Below, piece by piece: positions 36,480 through 45,317 of a stretch of DNA of 64,000 bases (position 1 is the first letter of the stretch; every line of letters starts with the position of its first letter). A program made the translations under genes and the position numbers. The notes beneath the pieces were generated by a model. That model saw nothing but the letters and a program-made list of their open reading frames with translations. It searched no databases and was not told the origin of the DNA. Origin of the DNA: Desulfovibrionaceae bacterium (GTDB lineage: Bacteria > Desulfobacterota > Desulfovibrionia > Desulfovibrionales > Desulfovibrionaceae); NCBI GenBank assembly GCA_031082225.1, contig JAVHLG010000011.1, positions 1 through 64,000 of the forward strand. The letters run 5' to 3'.

Positions 36480-36519
36480 AAAAAAAACGCCCCCGCCGGA
36501 CCACTCTCCGGCAGGGGCG
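36480..36519 (-). terminator. rho-independent terminator of the EF-G-like gene
   Basis: On the minus strand a 13-bp stem with one mismatch (36519-36507 with 36500-36488, 6-base loop) is followed by eight T's (A-run 36480-36487 on the plus strand). It lies about 155 bp past the EF-G-like stop codon. Confidence 0.85.
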
Positions 36520-36674
36520 ATTGTCATCCCCGGTCGGGCGCGTCGAAAAAGCGCCCGTCCGCGTCCCGCTCGTATTACGTTCGGGAATTCCCGTTATGGT
36601 TTAACACGCTGCTCCACCTTGAATGTACGACATGCATTCGCAAAAAACATGTATGTTTTTTTGCAAACGCCACG

Positions 36675-38744
36675 CTAGTCTTCCTTTTTCCTGTGCTCGG
36701 CGATGACCTTCTCGGCAATGGGCGGCGGGCACTCCTCGTAGTGGGCAAAGGTCATGGTGAAGGCCCCCTGGCCGCCGGTCATGGAGCTTAAGGCCTTGCC
36801 GTATTCCTGCATCTCGGCCATGGGCACGTGGGCCTGGACCTCGGTGATGCCGCCCGTGGAGTCGCTGCCCAGCACCTTGCCCCGACGGCTGGAAAGGTCG
36901 CCGATGATGTCGCCCATGTTTTCGTCCGGGCAGCTCACCGTAACCGTGACGATGGGCTCCAGAAGCGACATTTTGAGCTTCTCGCAGGCCGCCTTGAAGG
37001 CCAGCGATCCCGCGATCTTAAACGCCATTTCCGAGGAGTCCACGGTGTGGAACGACCCGTCGAAGACCGTGGCCCGGAAATCCACCAGGGGGAACCCGGC
37101 CAGATAGCCCCGGGCCGCCGATTCCTGGATGCCCTTGTCCACGGCCGGGATGTACTGTCTGGGGATGGATCCGCCCACGATGGCGTCCACGTATTCGTAG
37201 CCCTCGCCCCGGTTTCGGTGCTCGAAGCGCACGAAGCAGTCCCCGAACTGGCCCCGGCCGCCGGTCTGCTTCTTGTGGCGGCCCTGCACCTCCACCTTGC
37301 CCCTGAAGGTCTCCCGGTAGGGGATCTTGGGGGCCTTGAGCACCGGCTCCACCTTGAAGCGGCGTCTGGCCTTCTCCACCGCCGTCTCCAGGTGGGACTG
37401 GCCCATGCCCGAGATCAGGATGTCGCCGGTCTCCTCGTCGCGCGACAGCGTCAGCGTCACGTCCTCGCTTAAAAGCTTGCCCATGGCCGAGAACACCTTG
37501 TCCTCGTCGCCCTTTTCCGCCGGGGCCAGGGCATAGGAGCTCATGGGCGCGGGCAGGGCGGGCTTGGCCAGCACGAAGGGCTTTTTCTCATCGGAAAGGG
37601 TGTCGCCGGTGGCCGTGTCCTTGAGCTTGGCCAGGGCCACCACGGCCCCGGGGCCCATGGGCTCCTTGGAGATGGCGGTCTCCTTGCCAAGGGGCAGAAG
37701 GATCTGTCCGGCCCGCTCCCGTACGTCCTTGGCCACGTTTTGCAGGGCGGCGTCCGGGGTCAGGGTGCCCGTGAGCACCCGGATCATGGACAACTGTCCG
37801 GCAAAGGGATCGTAGAGGGTCTTAAACACGAAGGCCGCCACGGGCTCGTCCGGGCCGACCTTGCGTTCGGTCCCGTCCTCGCCGGTTATGGTCTTTTCAC
37901 CGACGCAGCAGTCCAGGGGGCCGGGGAAGTAGTTCTCCACCGCCGCCAGAAGCCGGGTTCCGCCCATGCCTTTGAGCGCCGCCCCGGCGCATACGGGATA
38001 GAGCTGGCCGCAGATGACCGCCTGACGCACGGCCGTGTGCATCTCCTCCATGGACAGCTCGCCGCCCTCCAGGTAGCGCTCCATGAGCTCATCGTCACAC
38101 ACGGCGATCTCCTCCACCGTGGTGTCGCGCAGGTGGGCCACCTCGTCTTGCATCTCGGCCGGGACCGGCCCCTCGCTCAGGCCGCCCTTGTCGTCGAAGA
38201 AATAGGCCTTGTTTTCGAGGATGTTCACCACGCCCTTGAAATTTTCCTTCTCGCCGATGGGAATGTTTTGCAGATAGGGCTTGACCCCGAGCTTCTCCCG
38301 GATGCCGGACAGGGCCATGTTGAAGTCGGCCCGGTCGCGGTCCATTTTATTGATGAAAAAGATGGTGGGCAGGCCAAGCTTGGCCACCTCGCCCCACAGC
38401 TTCCTGGTCAGGGGCTTGACCCCGTCCACGGCATCCACCACGAAGATCACCGCGTCCACGGCCTTGAGCAGATAGGGCAGGTCGCCATTGAAGTTGCCGT
38501 CGCCCGGGGTGTCGATGAGGAAGTGGCGGTTCTTGCTAAAGGAGAAGGCCGCGATGCCGGGCTGGGTGCTGCCCCGGCGCTTGATCTCCTCGGGCTCGTA
38601 GTCGAGCGCCGTGGTCCCTTCCTCGATCTTCCCCAGGCGGCTTACAGCCCCGGCGTTGAAGAGCAGCATCTCGGCCACGGACGTCTTGCCGCATCCGCCG
38701 TGACCGACCAGCGCATAAGTCCTTTGCTTGCTTAGGTCCGACAT
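36675..38744 (-). CDS. elongation factor G-like GTPase
   Basis: A 689-residue protein with the EF-G domain series: GTPase domain with P-loop GHGGCGKTS, G3 DTPGDGNF and G4 NKMD, then domains II to V (for example RETFRGKVEVQGRHKKQTGGRGQFGDC in IV). The G3 motif of true EF-G is DTPGHVDF; the catalytic His is replaced here, as in EF-G-like paralogues. It is therefore probably not the main translocase, and its job is unknown. The ATG at 38744 is preferred over 38750 because GGGAG abuts the earlier ATG and is 6 bp from this one. It has its own promoter and terminator. Confidence 0.88.
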   Translation of the reverse strand: MSDLSKQRTYALVGHGGCGKTSVAEMLLFNAGAVSRLGKIEEGTTALDYEPEEIKRRGSTQPGIAAFSFSKNRHFLIDTPGDGNFNGDLPYLLKAVDAVIFVVDAVDGVKPLTRKLWGEVAKLGLPTIFFINKMDRDRADFNMALSGIREKLGVKPYLQNIPIGEKENFKGVVNILENKAYFFDDKGGLSEGPVPAEMQDEVAHLRDTTVEEIAVCDDELMERYLEGGELSMEEMHTAVRQAVICGQLYPVCAGAALKGMGGTRLLAAVENYFPGPLDCCVGEKTITGEDGTERKVGPDEPVAAFVFKTLYDPFAGQLSMIRVLTGTLTPDAALQNVAKDVRERAGQILLPLGKETAISKEPMGPGAVVALAKLKDTATGDTLSDEKKPFVLAKPALPAPMSSYALAPAEKGDEDKVFSAMGKLLSEDVTLTLSRDEETGDILISGMGQSHLETAVEKARRRFKVEPVLKAPKIPYRETFRGKVEVQGRHKKQTGGRGQFGDCFVRFEHRNRGEGYEYVDAIVGGSIPRQYIPAVDKGIQESAARGYLAGFPLVDFRATVFDGSFHTVDSSEMAFKIAGSLAFKAACEKLKMSLLEPIVTVTVSCPDENMGDIIGDLSSRRGKVLGSDSTGGITEVQAHVPMAEMQEYGKALSSMTGGQGAFTMTFAHYEECPPPIAEKVIAEHRKKED

Positions 38745-39164
38745 TCCCATCTCCCTTTGCTGCGTTAGGGGTTGAGGGGCCGTGGGAAGCGGTGATGACG
38801 CCGCCGTCCGCCCCACGGTTTCCGCAGTGACTGCCGACGCACGAGGTCGCGGTCGCGTCGGCCCAAAACCCGCCTTCAACGGGATTTTCCGCATGCCGCC
38901 CCGCCGGGGCCGCCGACAACATCGGCGGACTCTCGAAAATCACGCACAGGCTGCGGCCAAGCTCGCGCCGTAAGCGATTGATTTTCATGCTTTTCCGAAA
39001 AGCGGCGGATGCCGCCGCCCCTGGCGCAAAGCCCCGGCCGGAACTTTGCCATCAATCCGTGAATCTTGGTTTTCCACGAATTCCGGGGTATACGAACAGG
39101 CGTCATCCAATGTCAAGATCGTGACAATTGAGAATCCCCGCGCTCTCCAAAGGACAAAAACATC
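38745..39164. other. 420-bp divergent intergenic region
   Basis: No gene. It carries the promoter at 39087-39116 for the EF-G-like gene, leaving a leader of roughly 340 bases, and a small perfect inverted repeat GCTTTTC/GAAAAGC at about 38989-39003 within that leader. The leader has no recognised riboswitch. Confidence 0.5.
39087..39116 (-). promoter_or_regulatory. sigma-70-type promoter for the EF-G-like gene
   Basis: Read on the minus strand, TTGACA (39116-39111) and TATACC (39092-39087) are separated by 18 bp. Confidence 0.5.
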
Positions 39165-40181
39165 GTGCAGCACCTCGCCATCCACCCCCGGGACGCGGAC
39201 GTCTCGGGCGACAGCCTTTTTTGGGATAGCCCGCCAGACGACGCCCTTGCCCGCTCCCTCACGGAGATGGGCCAGATGGTCCCGGCCCTGGCCGAAATCG
39301 TGGACGACCGGCCACGCATCCTGGCCGGGCGGGCCCGGGTTTTGGCCCTGCGCCGCCTCCCCGGACGCACCCTGGACGCCCGGATCATCGCCTGGCCCGG
39401 CCCCGGGTGCGGCGCAAGCCCCGAGGTCTGGCGCGGCCTGGTCTACCTAGCCTCCAACATGGGACACGCCGTGGACGAGGCCATGCTGGTCAAGGCCGGG
39501 CGCTACTTTGCCGCCCACATCCCCGTCCCGGAGTTTTTGCGGCTGGCCGGGCCGTACCTGGGACCGGCCCTTCGCGCCGGGTCGCGCCGCCTGACGGACT
39601 GGCTGTCCCTTCCCCCTGCCGCCGACGAGCTGCTTTTCTCCGGGGCCGTGCCCCTGGCCGGGGCCCAGGCCCTGGCCGGAATGGACGGCGACGACCTGGC
39701 AGCCCTGCGGCCGTGGCTCACCGCCGCCCGCTGGTCGGCCAACACCCTGGCCCGTTTCGTGACCCCGCTTCGCGAGGCGGCCCGGGCCTCGGGCCGGACC
39801 CTCGGCGAAACGGCCGGGGAGGCCCTGGCCGGGGTGGGCACGGACCAGGGCCTGTCCCCCAACGACCTCATCGCCCGGCTGGCCGCTGCGGCCAAACGCG
39901 CCCGCTACCCCGTGCTCACGGGGCTTGAGGAGCGGTTTGCCGCCCTGGCCCGGGGTGTGAGCCGGGGCACGGGGTTCACCCTTTCCCCCTCGCGGGGTTT
40001 CGAGTCCGACGCCGTGACCCTGGAACTGCGGGCGGCGGACGCCGCGACCCTCCACACGGCCGCCGCCGATCTGGCCCGCATGGCCACGCATCCGGACTGG
40101 CAGGCCCTGTGGTCCCTGGCCCGGGGCCACGACCCGGACGGGGCCGCGCCCTGCGGCCACGGGGGCGGCCATGAGGCCTGA
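39165..40181 (+). CDS. ParB/Spo0J-like nuclease-domain protein
   Basis: A 338-residue protein whose N-terminus looks like a ParB-N domain: IHPRDADVSGDSLFWD, then ALARSLTEMGQMVPALAEIVDDRPRILAGRARVLALRRL in the position of the I-E-x-G-Q-x-x-P and R-x-R-A-A-x-x-x-G motifs. The rest is Ala/Arg-rich helical sequence without a clear ParB HTH. It ends GHGGGHEA and overlaps the following radical SAM gene by 11 bp, so the two are coupled. A role in chromosome partitioning is unlikely given the context. The start is GTG at 39165 with AAGGA some way upstream. Confidence 0.65.
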   Translation: MQHLAIHPRDADVSGDSLFWDSPPDDALARSLTEMGQMVPALAEIVDDRPRILAGRARVLALRRLPGRTLDARIIAWPGPGCGASPEVWRGLVYLASNMGHAVDEAMLVKAGRYFAAHIPVPEFLRLAGPYLGPALRAGSRRLTDWLSLPPAADELLFSGAVPLAGAQALAGMDGDDLAALRPWLTAARWSANTLARFVTPLREAARASGRTLGETAGEALAGVGTDQGLSPNDLIARLAAAAKRARYPVLTGLEERFAALARGVSRGTGFTLSPSRGFESDAVTLELRAADAATLHTAAADLARMATHPDWQALWSLARGHDPDGAAPCGHGGGHEA

Positions 40182-41355
40182 CCGCCCGCCCGCTCCGGTC
40201 GCCGCCTGGGACATCCGGGCCGTGGTGGCGGACGCGGCCGTGGCCGACTCGGCCATGGCCCGGCGGGTGCGGGAGCGTCTGCCCACTGTGCCCTTCTCCG
40301 TGGCCGATCCGCCGGGCGACTCCGCGTCCGGCCGCAGGCCGCCGACAGGCGTCGCAGACCCGGCGGACCTGACGGAACCGGCGGGTTCGGCTGCCGGGAC
40401 GGACCCGGGCCCGGGCCGGGTGCTGCGGCTCACGGCCCACCGGGGGCGGTTTCTTCGGCCCTGCCCCGGGGCCAAAAGCTACCGCTGCTGCGGCTACCGC
40501 ATCGTGCACATCGGCGAGGGCTGCCCCATGGACTGCACCTACTGCATCTTAAAGGCCTACCTGCGCACGGACGACCTGCGGGTGTTCGCCAACACCGGGG
40601 CCATGTTCTCTGAACTGGGCGAGGTCTTTGGCCGCGATCGGACGCGGCGGTTCCGGGTGGGCACCGGGGAGTTCGCCGATTCCCTGGCCCTGGAATCCAT
40701 CACCGGCCACACCCTGGAAATCCTGGATTTCCTGCGCGGATTCGACAACGTGGTCCTGGAACTCAAGACCAAGACCGCCGACACGTCCTGGATGGCCGCC
40801 GAGCCCAGGCCGGACCGGGTGCTGGCGGCCTTTTCGGTGAACGCCCCGGCCATCGTGGCCGCCCAGGAGCGGGGCGCGCCGCCGCTTTCGGCCAGGCTGG
40901 CCGCCGCCCGGGAGGCCGCCCGGGCCGGATTCGGGGTATGCCTGCACTTCGACCCCATCGTGCCCCACCCCGGCTGGGAGGCGGGCTACGCCGCCACCGT
41001 GGACATGATCGCCTCGTTTCTGCGGCCGCAGGACATCGTCTATATCAGCCTGGGCTCCCTGCGCTTTCTGCCCGATCTACCTGCGGGCCTGACCGCGAAA
41101 GGCGTCCTCCCGGACTACTACCTGGGCGAATTCGTCACGGATCTCGACGGCAAGAGGCGGCTGGTGCGGCCCGAACGGGTGCGCCAGCTTGGCCATGTGG
41201 CCGGGCTTTTGCAAAAATGCGGGCTTGCGGGAAAACTCTATTTGTGTATGGAATCCGACGAGGTGTGGAAAGCGGTGTTCGGCACGACGCCGGGAAGCTT
41301 CGGCGGACTGGCGCGACGGCTTCTGGAACAGGCCTTCGCCAAAAGGCGCGACTGA
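40171..41355 (+). CDS. SPL-like radical SAM protein
   Basis: A 394-residue radical SAM enzyme with the cluster motif CPMDCTYC (Cys118, Cys122, Cys125) preceded by KSYRCCGYRIVHIGEG. The overall layout (LAAAREAARAGFGVCLHFDPIVPHPGWEAGY, ISLGSLRF, late YLCMESDEVW) follows spore photoproduct lyase and its relatives. In true lyases a Cys lies in an ACTSD-like segment and supplies the hydrogen atom; the matching segment here is GTGEFADS, with no Cys. It is thus probably an SPL relative with another reaction. The first 85 residues are a Pro/Ala-rich extension. It is coupled to the ParB-like gene and followed by a small unknown gene. Confidence 0.85.
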   Translation: MRPDRPPAPVAAWDIRAVVADAAVADSAMARRVRERLPTVPFSVADPPGDSASGRRPPTGVADPADLTEPAGSAAGTDPGPGRVLRLTAHRGRFLRPCPGAKSYRCCGYRIVHIGEGCPMDCTYCILKAYLRTDDLRVFANTGAMFSELGEVFGRDRTRRFRVGTGEFADSLALESITGHTLEILDFLRGFDNVVLELKTKTADTSWMAAEPRPDRVLAAFSVNAPAIVAAQERGAPPLSARLAAAREAARAGFGVCLHFDPIVPHPGWEAGYAATVDMIASFLRPQDIVYISLGSLRFLPDLPAGLTAKGVLPDYYLGEFVTDLDGKRRLVRPERVRQLGHVAGLLQKCGLAGKLYLCMESDEVWKAVFGTTPGSFGGLARRLLEQAFAKRRD

Positions 41356-41357
41356 CC

Positions 41358-41834
41358 ATGATCGACTACGGCGAGGTTCTCCCCCGGCTGGAAAAGGCCC
41401 TGGGGCTGCGCTACCGGGACAACCCCGACATCATAAACGTCCCGGGGACGTCCGTGGCCTGCAAGGTGGATCCCTTCGCCTACGTGGCCCCGCGCCCGGC
41501 CTTTGTGGCCTTTCTGGCCAAGTGGGCCGGAACCCCCCTGGCGGTGACGGAGGAAACCCTGGTGCGCACGGGCAATCTTCTGGTGGACGCCTCCCACGCC
41601 CGCCTGGATGGTCCCGTGGCCATCCTTGTCGACGGTTCGCCCAGGGTCATGCGCATGCCCCTCGACTTCATCCCGGCCTCCTTCATCGACCGGGCCCTGG
41701 TTCTTTACGGCGGCGAACACGGCCCGCTCCCGGTCTCCAGGCTGCGCCTGCTCAGCTCTGAAAAAGCCAGGATCGACGCCTTTTTCTCCGGAAAGCCACC
41801 GCTTCTGGACGTGGCCTATGCCTCGCCCGGATGA
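41358..41834 (+). CDS. hypothetical protein, third gene of the SPL-like operon
   Basis: A 158-residue soluble protein beginning MIDYGEVLPRLEKALGLRYRD. It has no recognised motif; the middle contains LVDASHARLDGPVAILVDGSPRVMRMPLDFIP, which looks like a small beta-rich fold. The ATG lies 2 bp after the SPL-like stop codon, so the gene is in the same operon and may share its function. Confidence 0.72.
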   Translation: MIDYGEVLPRLEKALGLRYRDNPDIINVPGTSVACKVDPFAYVAPRPAFVAFLAKWAGTPLAVTEETLVRTGNLLVDASHARLDGPVAILVDGSPRVMRMPLDFIPASFIDRALVLYGGEHGPLPVSRLRLLSSEKARIDAFFSGKPPLLDVAYASPG

Positions 41835-41922
41835 TCCCCAGGCCGCGCCGCCGCACCTTGACAGACGTCCGACATTTCGTTTGACTCCCATGATTCCCTG
41901 CCGACTCCAAGGAGGTTTCTCC

Positions 41923-42384
41923 GTGAAACGCATAGTGCCCGTGCTTTTGATCCTGACCCTGCTTCTGGCTTCCTGCTCCGGCTTCAGCCTGTTCGGCTTC
42001 GGCGATGAGCCCCCGCCCCCGCCCAATTCCATCGAGATCGTGGATTTCGGCATCTATGACGGCAACACCCTGACCCTGCAGACGGAGTCCGTACCCAAAA
42101 AACTCGGCACCACCTTCGGGTTCCACTTCCAGGTCACAAAACCCGAGGGCGGCCAGGCCAACATCCGCATCATCACCACCTCCCCGGGCATGATCAATCC
42201 GGCCAAGAAAGAGGTGGAATTCAAGACCGAAACCACCGACACCGTGCAGGTGGGCGTCCAGTACAACTGCCTCTTCACCTTCGAGCAGGAATGGGAAATG
42301 GTCAGCGGGGACTGGACCCTGGAGGTCGTGGCCGAGGACGGCTCTTCGGCCAAAAAGACCTTCCAGGTCTACAATCCGCAATAA
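41923..42384 (+). CDS. DUF3859-like lipoprotein
   Basis: A 153-residue predicted lipoprotein. The signal peptide VKRIVPVLLILTLLLASC ends in a canonical lipobox (LLASC), so the mature protein starts at Cys18 and is membrane-anchored. The remaining domain (SIEIVDFGIYDGNTLTLQTE, then FGFHFQVTKPEGG and GDWTLEVVAEDGSSAKKTFQV) fits the DUF3859 pattern, a beta-rich domain of unknown function. The start is GTG at 41923 with a strong AAGGAGG site. Confidence 0.8.
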   Translation: MKRIVPVLLILTLLLASCSGFSLFGFGDEPPPPPNSIEIVDFGIYDGNTLTLQTESVPKKLGTTFGFHFQVTKPEGGQANIRIITTSPGMINPAKKEVEFKTETTDTVQVGVQYNCLFTFEQEWEMVSGDWTLEVVAEDGSSAKKTFQVYNPQ

Positions 42385-42691
42385 GCCCCGCCTCCCGGAC
42401 GCCTTCGCGAAACGCACCCCCGGCGGGAGGGGCCGGTTTGCGGATGCGTCCGGACCGCCCCGACGTTCCCGTCTCTTAAGTTCTTTGACGTGTTCACGGG
42501 TCGGTTTGCGGATGCGTCCGGGCCGCCATCCCCCCGGGAAGCCCGCATCCACGGGCGAGCAAGGAACAGCTTGACGCCCGCGCCCGCCGAAAGGTAGGAA
42601 TGCGCGGCCTTACGGCGCATGAACCGGCCTGGACGAAGGCCCGGGCATTTCCTTTTTTTCCTAACCCTCCCGGCACGGACGACATACCGCC
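42385..42691. other. 307-bp intergenic region with a 26-bp direct repeat
   Basis: No gene. Two 26-base copies starting CGGTTTGCGGATGCG (42434-42459 and 42502-42527) differ at one base. The region separates the lipoprotein gene from the SxtJ/carbamoyltransferase cluster and must hold the latter's promoter, which is not obvious. Confidence 0.6.
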
Positions 42692-43105
42692 ATGGACACG
42701 ATGAAAAAGTCCCCCAAGGGCTCGTTTTGGATAAAGGCCACCACGGCCCAGGCCCGGGATACGGGCATGGCCATGGTGCTCATCTGCCTTTTGTTCGCCT
42801 GGATCGGCGGCTACAAGGCCATGCTGCCTGCGGCCATCCTGGTCCTTCTGGTGAACATGATCTGCCCCGGGGTGTACAAGCCCCTGGCCCGGGTCTGGTT
42901 CGGCCTGTCCCACGTGCTGGGCACGGTCATGTCCAAGGTCATCCTCTCCCTGGCCTTTTTCCTGGTGCTCACGCCCATGGGGCTTTTACGCAAGGCCCTG
43001 GGCAAGGACAGCCTGCATGTGGCCTGCTGGAAAAAGGGCACGGATTCGGTGTTCCGGAACCGGGACCACACGTTTACGGCCGCAGACATCGAGCAGCCCT
43101 TTTGA
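42692..43105 (+). CDS. SxtJ-family membrane protein
   Basis: A 137-residue membrane protein with two or three helices (about residues 28-60 and 75-100), ending in the soluble tail WKKGTDSVFRNRDHTFTAADIEQPF, which is typical of the SxtJ family. The family is found beside NodU/CmcH-type carbamoyltransferases and a DUF5989 protein, exactly the arrangement here. Its molecular job is unknown; it probably helps the carbamoyltransferase act at the membrane. Confidence 0.85.
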   Translation: MDTMKKSPKGSFWIKATTAQARDTGMAMVLICLLFAWIGGYKAMLPAAILVLLVNMICPGVYKPLARVWFGLSHVLGTVMSKVILSLAFFLVLTPMGLLRKALGKDSLHVACWKKGTDSVFRNRDHTFTAADIEQPF

Positions 43106-43261
43106 CGGCCCGGCCGCGCGCCGTTTGGGCCAAAGGCCCGCCGCCCCAACCGGACGCCTGGGCCGACTGTTTGTATTGCTGGTCAGCCCGTTTTTTTATC
43201 ACTTGACGACAATCCCGCACCGCCTTTGACGTAAAGCGCCGCGCGGGCATTCGGAGGCCAT

Positions 43262-43411
43262 ATGGAATTTTTACGCGAACTGTGGGGCTTTTTGCGGGTC
43301 AGGAAAAAATTCTGGCTTTTGCCCATCATCCTGACCCTGTTGCTGTTCGGCGCGCTGGTGGTCCTGACCAGCGGCTCGGCCGTGGCCCCCTTCATCTACA
43401 CCTTGTTCTAA
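43262..43411 (+). CDS. DUF5989 family small membrane protein
   Basis: A 49-residue protein: MEFLRELWGFLRVRKKFWL, then a single hydrophobic helix and a short tail ending FIYTLF. This is the typical size and pattern of DUF5989, which is encoded between SxtJ and a carbamoyltransferase. The ATG at 43262 has GGAGG 5 bp upstream, and the carbamoyltransferase gene starts 12 bp after the stop. It is easily missed because of its size. Confidence 0.88.
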   Translation: MEFLRELWGFLRVRKKFWLLPIILTLLLFGALVVLTSGSAVAPFIYTLF

Positions 43412-43423
43412 TCCGGACATCCC

Positions 43424-45289
43424 ATGCCTGAATACATCCTGGGGATCTCCGCCTACTACCACGACAGCGCCGCCGCACTTTTACGCAACGGCCAGATCGT
43501 GGCCGCGGCCCATGAAGAGCGGTTCACCCGCAAAAAGCACGACCCGGCCTTCCCGGCCAAGGCCGGGGCCTATGTCCTGGCCGAGGCCGGCATCAGCCTG
43601 CCCGAGGTGGCGGCCGTGGTCTTCTACGACAAGCCCTACCTCAAGTTCGAGCGCCTGCTTGAGACCTACCACGGGTTCGCCCCTGCGGGCCTGCCGAGCT
43701 TTCTGTCGGCCATCCCGGTGTGGATCAAGGAAAAGCTCTTCATGCGCAAGATGCTGCGCGAGGAACTGGCCAAGCTTGGGCCCGGCAGGCCGCGCATCCT
43801 TTTTCCCGAACACCACCTCTCCCATGCCGCCAGCGCCTTCTACCCCTCGCCCTTTGACGAGGCCGCCATCCTCACCGTGGATGGCGTGGGCGAGTGGGCC
43901 ACCACGGCCATCGCCCACGGCAAGGGCAAAGACATCACGTTTTTGCGCGAGCTGGACTTCCCCCACTCCCTGGGGCTTTTGTATTCCGCCTTCACCTATT
44001 ATTGCGGCTTCAAGGTCAATTCCGGGGAATACAAGCTCATGGGCCTGGCCCCCTACGGCATCGAGGGCGGCGCCCGGGTGGAGGGCTACAAGAAGGCCAT
44101 CCTGGACGAGATCGTGGACCTGCGGGGCGACGGGTCCATGCTGCTCAACATGGACTATTTCAACTACGCCACGGGCCTGACCATGACCCGCGACGCCAAA
44201 TGGGAGGCGACCTTCTCCCTGCCGCGCCGGGAACCCGAGACCGACCTGGCCCAGGAGCACATGGACCTGGCCCTGGCCATCCAGCAGGTCACGGAAGAGG
44301 CGGTCCTGCGCCTGGCCAAGACCGCCCGCGACCTGACCGGCTGCCGCCACCTGACCATGGCCGGGGGCGTGGCCTTAAACTGCGTGGCCAACGGCAAGCT
44401 TTTGCGCTCGGGCCTTTTCGACGACATCTGGATCCAGCCCGCCGCAGGCGACGCAGGCGGGGCCGTGGGCGCGGCCATGGCCGCCTGGCACATTTGGATG
44501 GGCAAGGACCGCACCCCCCTGCCCAAAGGGGCCCTGGACCGCATGCGCGGCTCCTACCTTGGGCCCAAATTCACCACGGCCGACGTCAAACGCCTGGCCA
44601 AACGCCGCCAGGCCCCCTTCACCCGTTTCGAGGACTTCGACGCCCTGTGCGACACGGTCTGCGCCCATCTGGCCGCCGGACACGCCGTGGGCTGGTTCCA
44701 GGGGCGCATGGAATACGGCCCCCGGGCCCTGGGCGGCCGCAGCATCCTGGGCGATCCGCGCCATCCCGAGATGCAGAAAAAGCTGAACCTGAAGATCAAA
44801 TACCGCGAGGGGTTCCGGCCGTTCGCGCCGTCTGTCCTGGCCGAGAAGGTCTCGGAGTGCTTCGAGTTGGACCGGCCCTCGCCCTACATGCTCCTGGTGG
44901 CCCCGGTGGCCGAGGCCCTGCGCAAGCCCCTGCCCGAGGGCTATTCCCAAAAGCCCATGTTCGAGAGGCTGTATGTGGAGCGGTCCGCCCTTCCGGCCAT
45001 CACCCACGTGGACTTCTCGGCCCGGGTGCAGACCGTGCACCGCCAGACCAACGAACGCTACTGGCGGCTCATCTCCCGCTTCAACGAGCGCGAGAGCTGC
45101 CCCGTGGTGGTCAACACCAGCTTCAACGTGCGCGGCGAACCCATCGTATGCACCCCCGAGGACGCCTACCGCTGCTTCATGCGCACGGAGATGGACCATC
45201 TGGTCATCGGCGACTGCCTGTTTTCCAAGGCCGACCAGCCCGCCTGGACCGAGACCGAAGACTGGCGCGACGAATACGAGCTGGATTGA
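43424..45289 (+). CDS. carbamoyltransferase (NodU/CmcH family)
   Basis: A 621-residue enzyme that transfers a carbamoyl group from carbamoyl phosphate, through carbamoyl-AMP, to a hydroxyl on a sugar or natural product. The N-terminal TsaD-like domain begins YILGISAYYHDSAAALL, with HEERFTRKKHD and the metal-binding HHLSHAASAFYPSPF and TVDGVGEWAT; the C-terminal domain has YGPRALGGRSILGDPR and VVNTSFNVRGEPIVCTPEDA. The SxtJ and DUF5989 genes precede it. Acetyl- and glycan-related genes a few kilobases downstream suggest a surface-polysaccharide substrate, but this is inference. Confidence 0.95.
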   Translation: MPEYILGISAYYHDSAAALLRNGQIVAAAHEERFTRKKHDPAFPAKAGAYVLAEAGISLPEVAAVVFYDKPYLKFERLLETYHGFAPAGLPSFLSAIPVWIKEKLFMRKMLREELAKLGPGRPRILFPEHHLSHAASAFYPSPFDEAAILTVDGVGEWATTAIAHGKGKDITFLRELDFPHSLGLLYSAFTYYCGFKVNSGEYKLMGLAPYGIEGGARVEGYKKAILDEIVDLRGDGSMLLNMDYFNYATGLTMTRDAKWEATFSLPRREPETDLAQEHMDLALAIQQVTEEAVLRLAKTARDLTGCRHLTMAGGVALNCVANGKLLRSGLFDDIWIQPAAGDAGGAVGAAMAAWHIWMGKDRTPLPKGALDRMRGSYLGPKFTTADVKRLAKRRQAPFTRFEDFDALCDTVCAHLAAGHAVGWFQGRMEYGPRALGGRSILGDPRHPEMQKKLNLKIKYREGFRPFAPSVLAEKVSECFELDRPSPYMLLVAPVAEALRKPLPEGYSQKPMFERLYVERSALPAITHVDFSARVQTVHRQTNERYWRLISRFNERESCPVVVNTSFNVRGEPIVCTPEDAYRCFMRTEMDHLVIGDCLFSKADQPAWTETEDWRDEYELD

Positions 45290-45317
45290 GGTCCGCGCCG
45301 CTACGCACGGAGGTCGC

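Larger units (their letters stand above)
36240..36674. other. 435-bp region between the convergent marR and EF-G-like genes
   Basis: No gene. It holds the tandem repeats at 36240-36416, a minus-strand terminator at 36480-36519, and a more A/T-rich tail at about 36580-36674 next to the EF-G-like stop codon. Confidence 0.6.
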
